Positions 32,148 through 32,874 of a DNA stretch of 32,874 nucleotides are shown in pieces. This DNA comes from Streptomyces fulvoviolaceus (GTDB lineage: Bacteria; Actinomycetota; Actinomycetes; Streptomycetales; Streptomycetaceae): NCBI RefSeq assembly GCF_000718165.1, contig NZ_JOEY01000078.1, forward strand, positions 1-32,874, in the 5' to 3' direction. The notes beneath the pieces were generated by a model. That model was not told the DNA's origin, made no database searches, and saw only the letters and a list, made by a program, of their open reading frames with translations. The translations under genes were made by a program, and so were the position numbers. Positions within the stretch are counted from its first letter, which is position 1. Each line of letters opens with the position of its first letter.

Positions 32148-32874
32148 CGGTCCGGGCGTCCAGCTGCCGACGAGATCGCGGTAGAGCGCCGAGCTCCGCA
32201 TGAGCTCGCCATGGGTGCCGTACGCCCTCGTCCGGCCGTCCATGACCAGGACCCGGTCGGCACGGCGGGCCGAGCTGAGTCGGTGCGCCACGACCACCAG
32301 AGTGCCGCCCGGCCGCTCGGCGAAGGCCCGTTCCGCGCGCTGCTCTGCCCGCGGGTCCAGATGACAGGTCGCCTCGTCGAGCAGGACGAGCGGGGCGTAC
32401 GACAGATAGGCCCGCGTCAGTGCGACGAGCTGCCGTTCGCCCGCGGAGAGCGCCGCCGGATCCACGGTCGCTCCCGGTCCGCCGAGCGCCTCCAGCAGAG
32501 GCAGGAGACCCACCGCCTCGGCCGCGGCGAGCAGCTCCGCTTCGGGGACGGGCTCGGGCCGCAGATGGCCGAGGTTCTCGGCGAGGGTGCCGGTGTGGAC
32601 GTACGCCTCCTGCGGGATGAGCACGCGCCGCGCGGCGGCCTCCGGCCCGGGCACCGGATACCCACAGACCCGGACCGTGCCACGCCCCGGCGCCAGCAGC
32701 CCCGCGACCAGGGCCGTGAGCGTCGACTTCCCGATCCCACTCGGGCCTACGACGGCCAGGTGGGCGCCGGACGGGAGGGTGAGGTCGAGATCCTCGATGA
32801 CGGGGGCCGCGGCGGGGCCGTAGGCGAAGGTGACGGAGGAGAGGGAGAGGGCGGGGGCGGTGCCGTTGGCGGGG
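31986..32874 (-). CDS. ABC transporter ATP-binding (or fused) subunit, N terminus beyond window
   Basis: The reading frame enters from the right edge, so the N-terminal part is missing. Visible is a full nucleotide-binding domain: Walker A GPSGIGKST, Q-loop IPQEAYVHTGT, signature LSAGERQ, Walker B LVLLDEATCHLDP and switch His VVVAHRLSS, as in exporter-type (MsbA/MDR-like) half transporters whose membrane domain would lie outside the window. The domain normally ends near ALYRDLVGSW (about 32155). Here the frame continues for about 55 more residues of low-complexity sequence, antisense to the regulator gene, to a TAA at 31986-31988. That tail is not family-like and looks like read-through after loss of an original stop. 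Confidence 0.85.
   Translation of the reverse strand, partial: PANGTAPALSLSSVTFAYGPAAAPVIEDLDLTLPSGAHLAVVGPSGIGKSTLTALVAGLLAPGRGTVRVCGYPVPGPEAAARRVLIPQEAYVHTGTLAENLGHLRPEPVPEAELLAAAEAVGLLPLLEALGGPGATVDPAALSAGERQLVALTRAYLSYAPLVLLDEATCHLDPRAEQRAERAFAERPGGTLVVVAHRLSSARRADRVLVMDGRTRAYGTHGELMRSSALYRDLVGSWTPGPSQPALALRDPDRVDAVAGTGLAGDGRHVVAHGPVGQVQAPGDLRDGGPLGGEG

Overview
This is a chromosomal window from a Streptomyces or close relative. The DNA is very GC-rich with strong third-position GC bias, GTG and TTG starts are common, and the gene families are typical actinomycete ones (subtilisin-inhibitor-like protein, alpha-lytic-type protease, SpoIIE/RsbU-type phosphatase). TTA (bldA-type) codons are rare and sit in two regulatory-type genes. 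I see no rRNA, tRNA, insertion sequence, prophage or CRISPR array.

Layout. 1-5.7 kb: two secreted glycoside hydrolases, a GH2 enzyme whose signal-peptide region lacks a usable start codon and a GH9 cellulase behind a perfect CebR operator. A dispersed intergenic repeat lies between them. 5.7-8.6 kb: a hypothetical gene, then a minus-strand ECF41 sigma factor/cytochrome b pair joined by a GTGA overlap, with an ECF41-type promoter in front that suggests autoregulation. 8.7-9.4 kb: a small toxin-antitoxin-like pair (ribbon-helix-helix protein plus a Fic/Doc relative with a degenerate active site). 9.9-11.5 kb: a fusion of sigma-like region, zinc-finger motif, membrane segment and ricin-type lectin. 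11.5-15 kb: a minus-strand operon of NCS1 permease, alpha/beta hydrolase and lactate-monooxygenase-like flavoenzyme. 15.2-17.7 kb: an unrecognised probable regulator, an SSI-type protease inhibitor, a STAS anti-anti-sigma protein and an isoprenylcysteine-methyltransferase-like membrane protein. 17.8-20.3 kb: an MFS drug exporter with a double-operator promoter, divergent from an ArsR/SRPBCC pair.

20.35-26.55 kb is the most interesting part: a complete NHLM/NHLP-type peptide export system (HlyD-like adaptor, C39 peptidase ABC exporter, second ABC exporter) preceded by a 71-residue precursor with a double-glycine leader. The predicted core has no cysteine and no basic residue, is very hydrophobic and internally duplicated, and no modification enzyme is encoded nearby. 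An intercistronic hairpin separates precursor from exporter genes, as expected if the precursor is needed in excess.

27-32.9 kb: a hotdog thioesterase, a secreted S1 protease with an odd acidic Gly/Glu tail, a strong bidirectional terminator, a GAF-PAS-GAF-PP2C phosphatase, a LuxR-type response regulator with two TTA codons, and an ABC transporter cut by the window end. The ABC reading frame runs antisense into the regulator gene and stops exactly at its second TTA codon.

Together this is an accessory, secretion- and regulation-rich stretch: extracellular polymer degradation, a secreted protease and protease inhibitor, a peptide export system and several signalling proteins. Functions are inferred from family resemblance and motifs; nothing was searched against a database.
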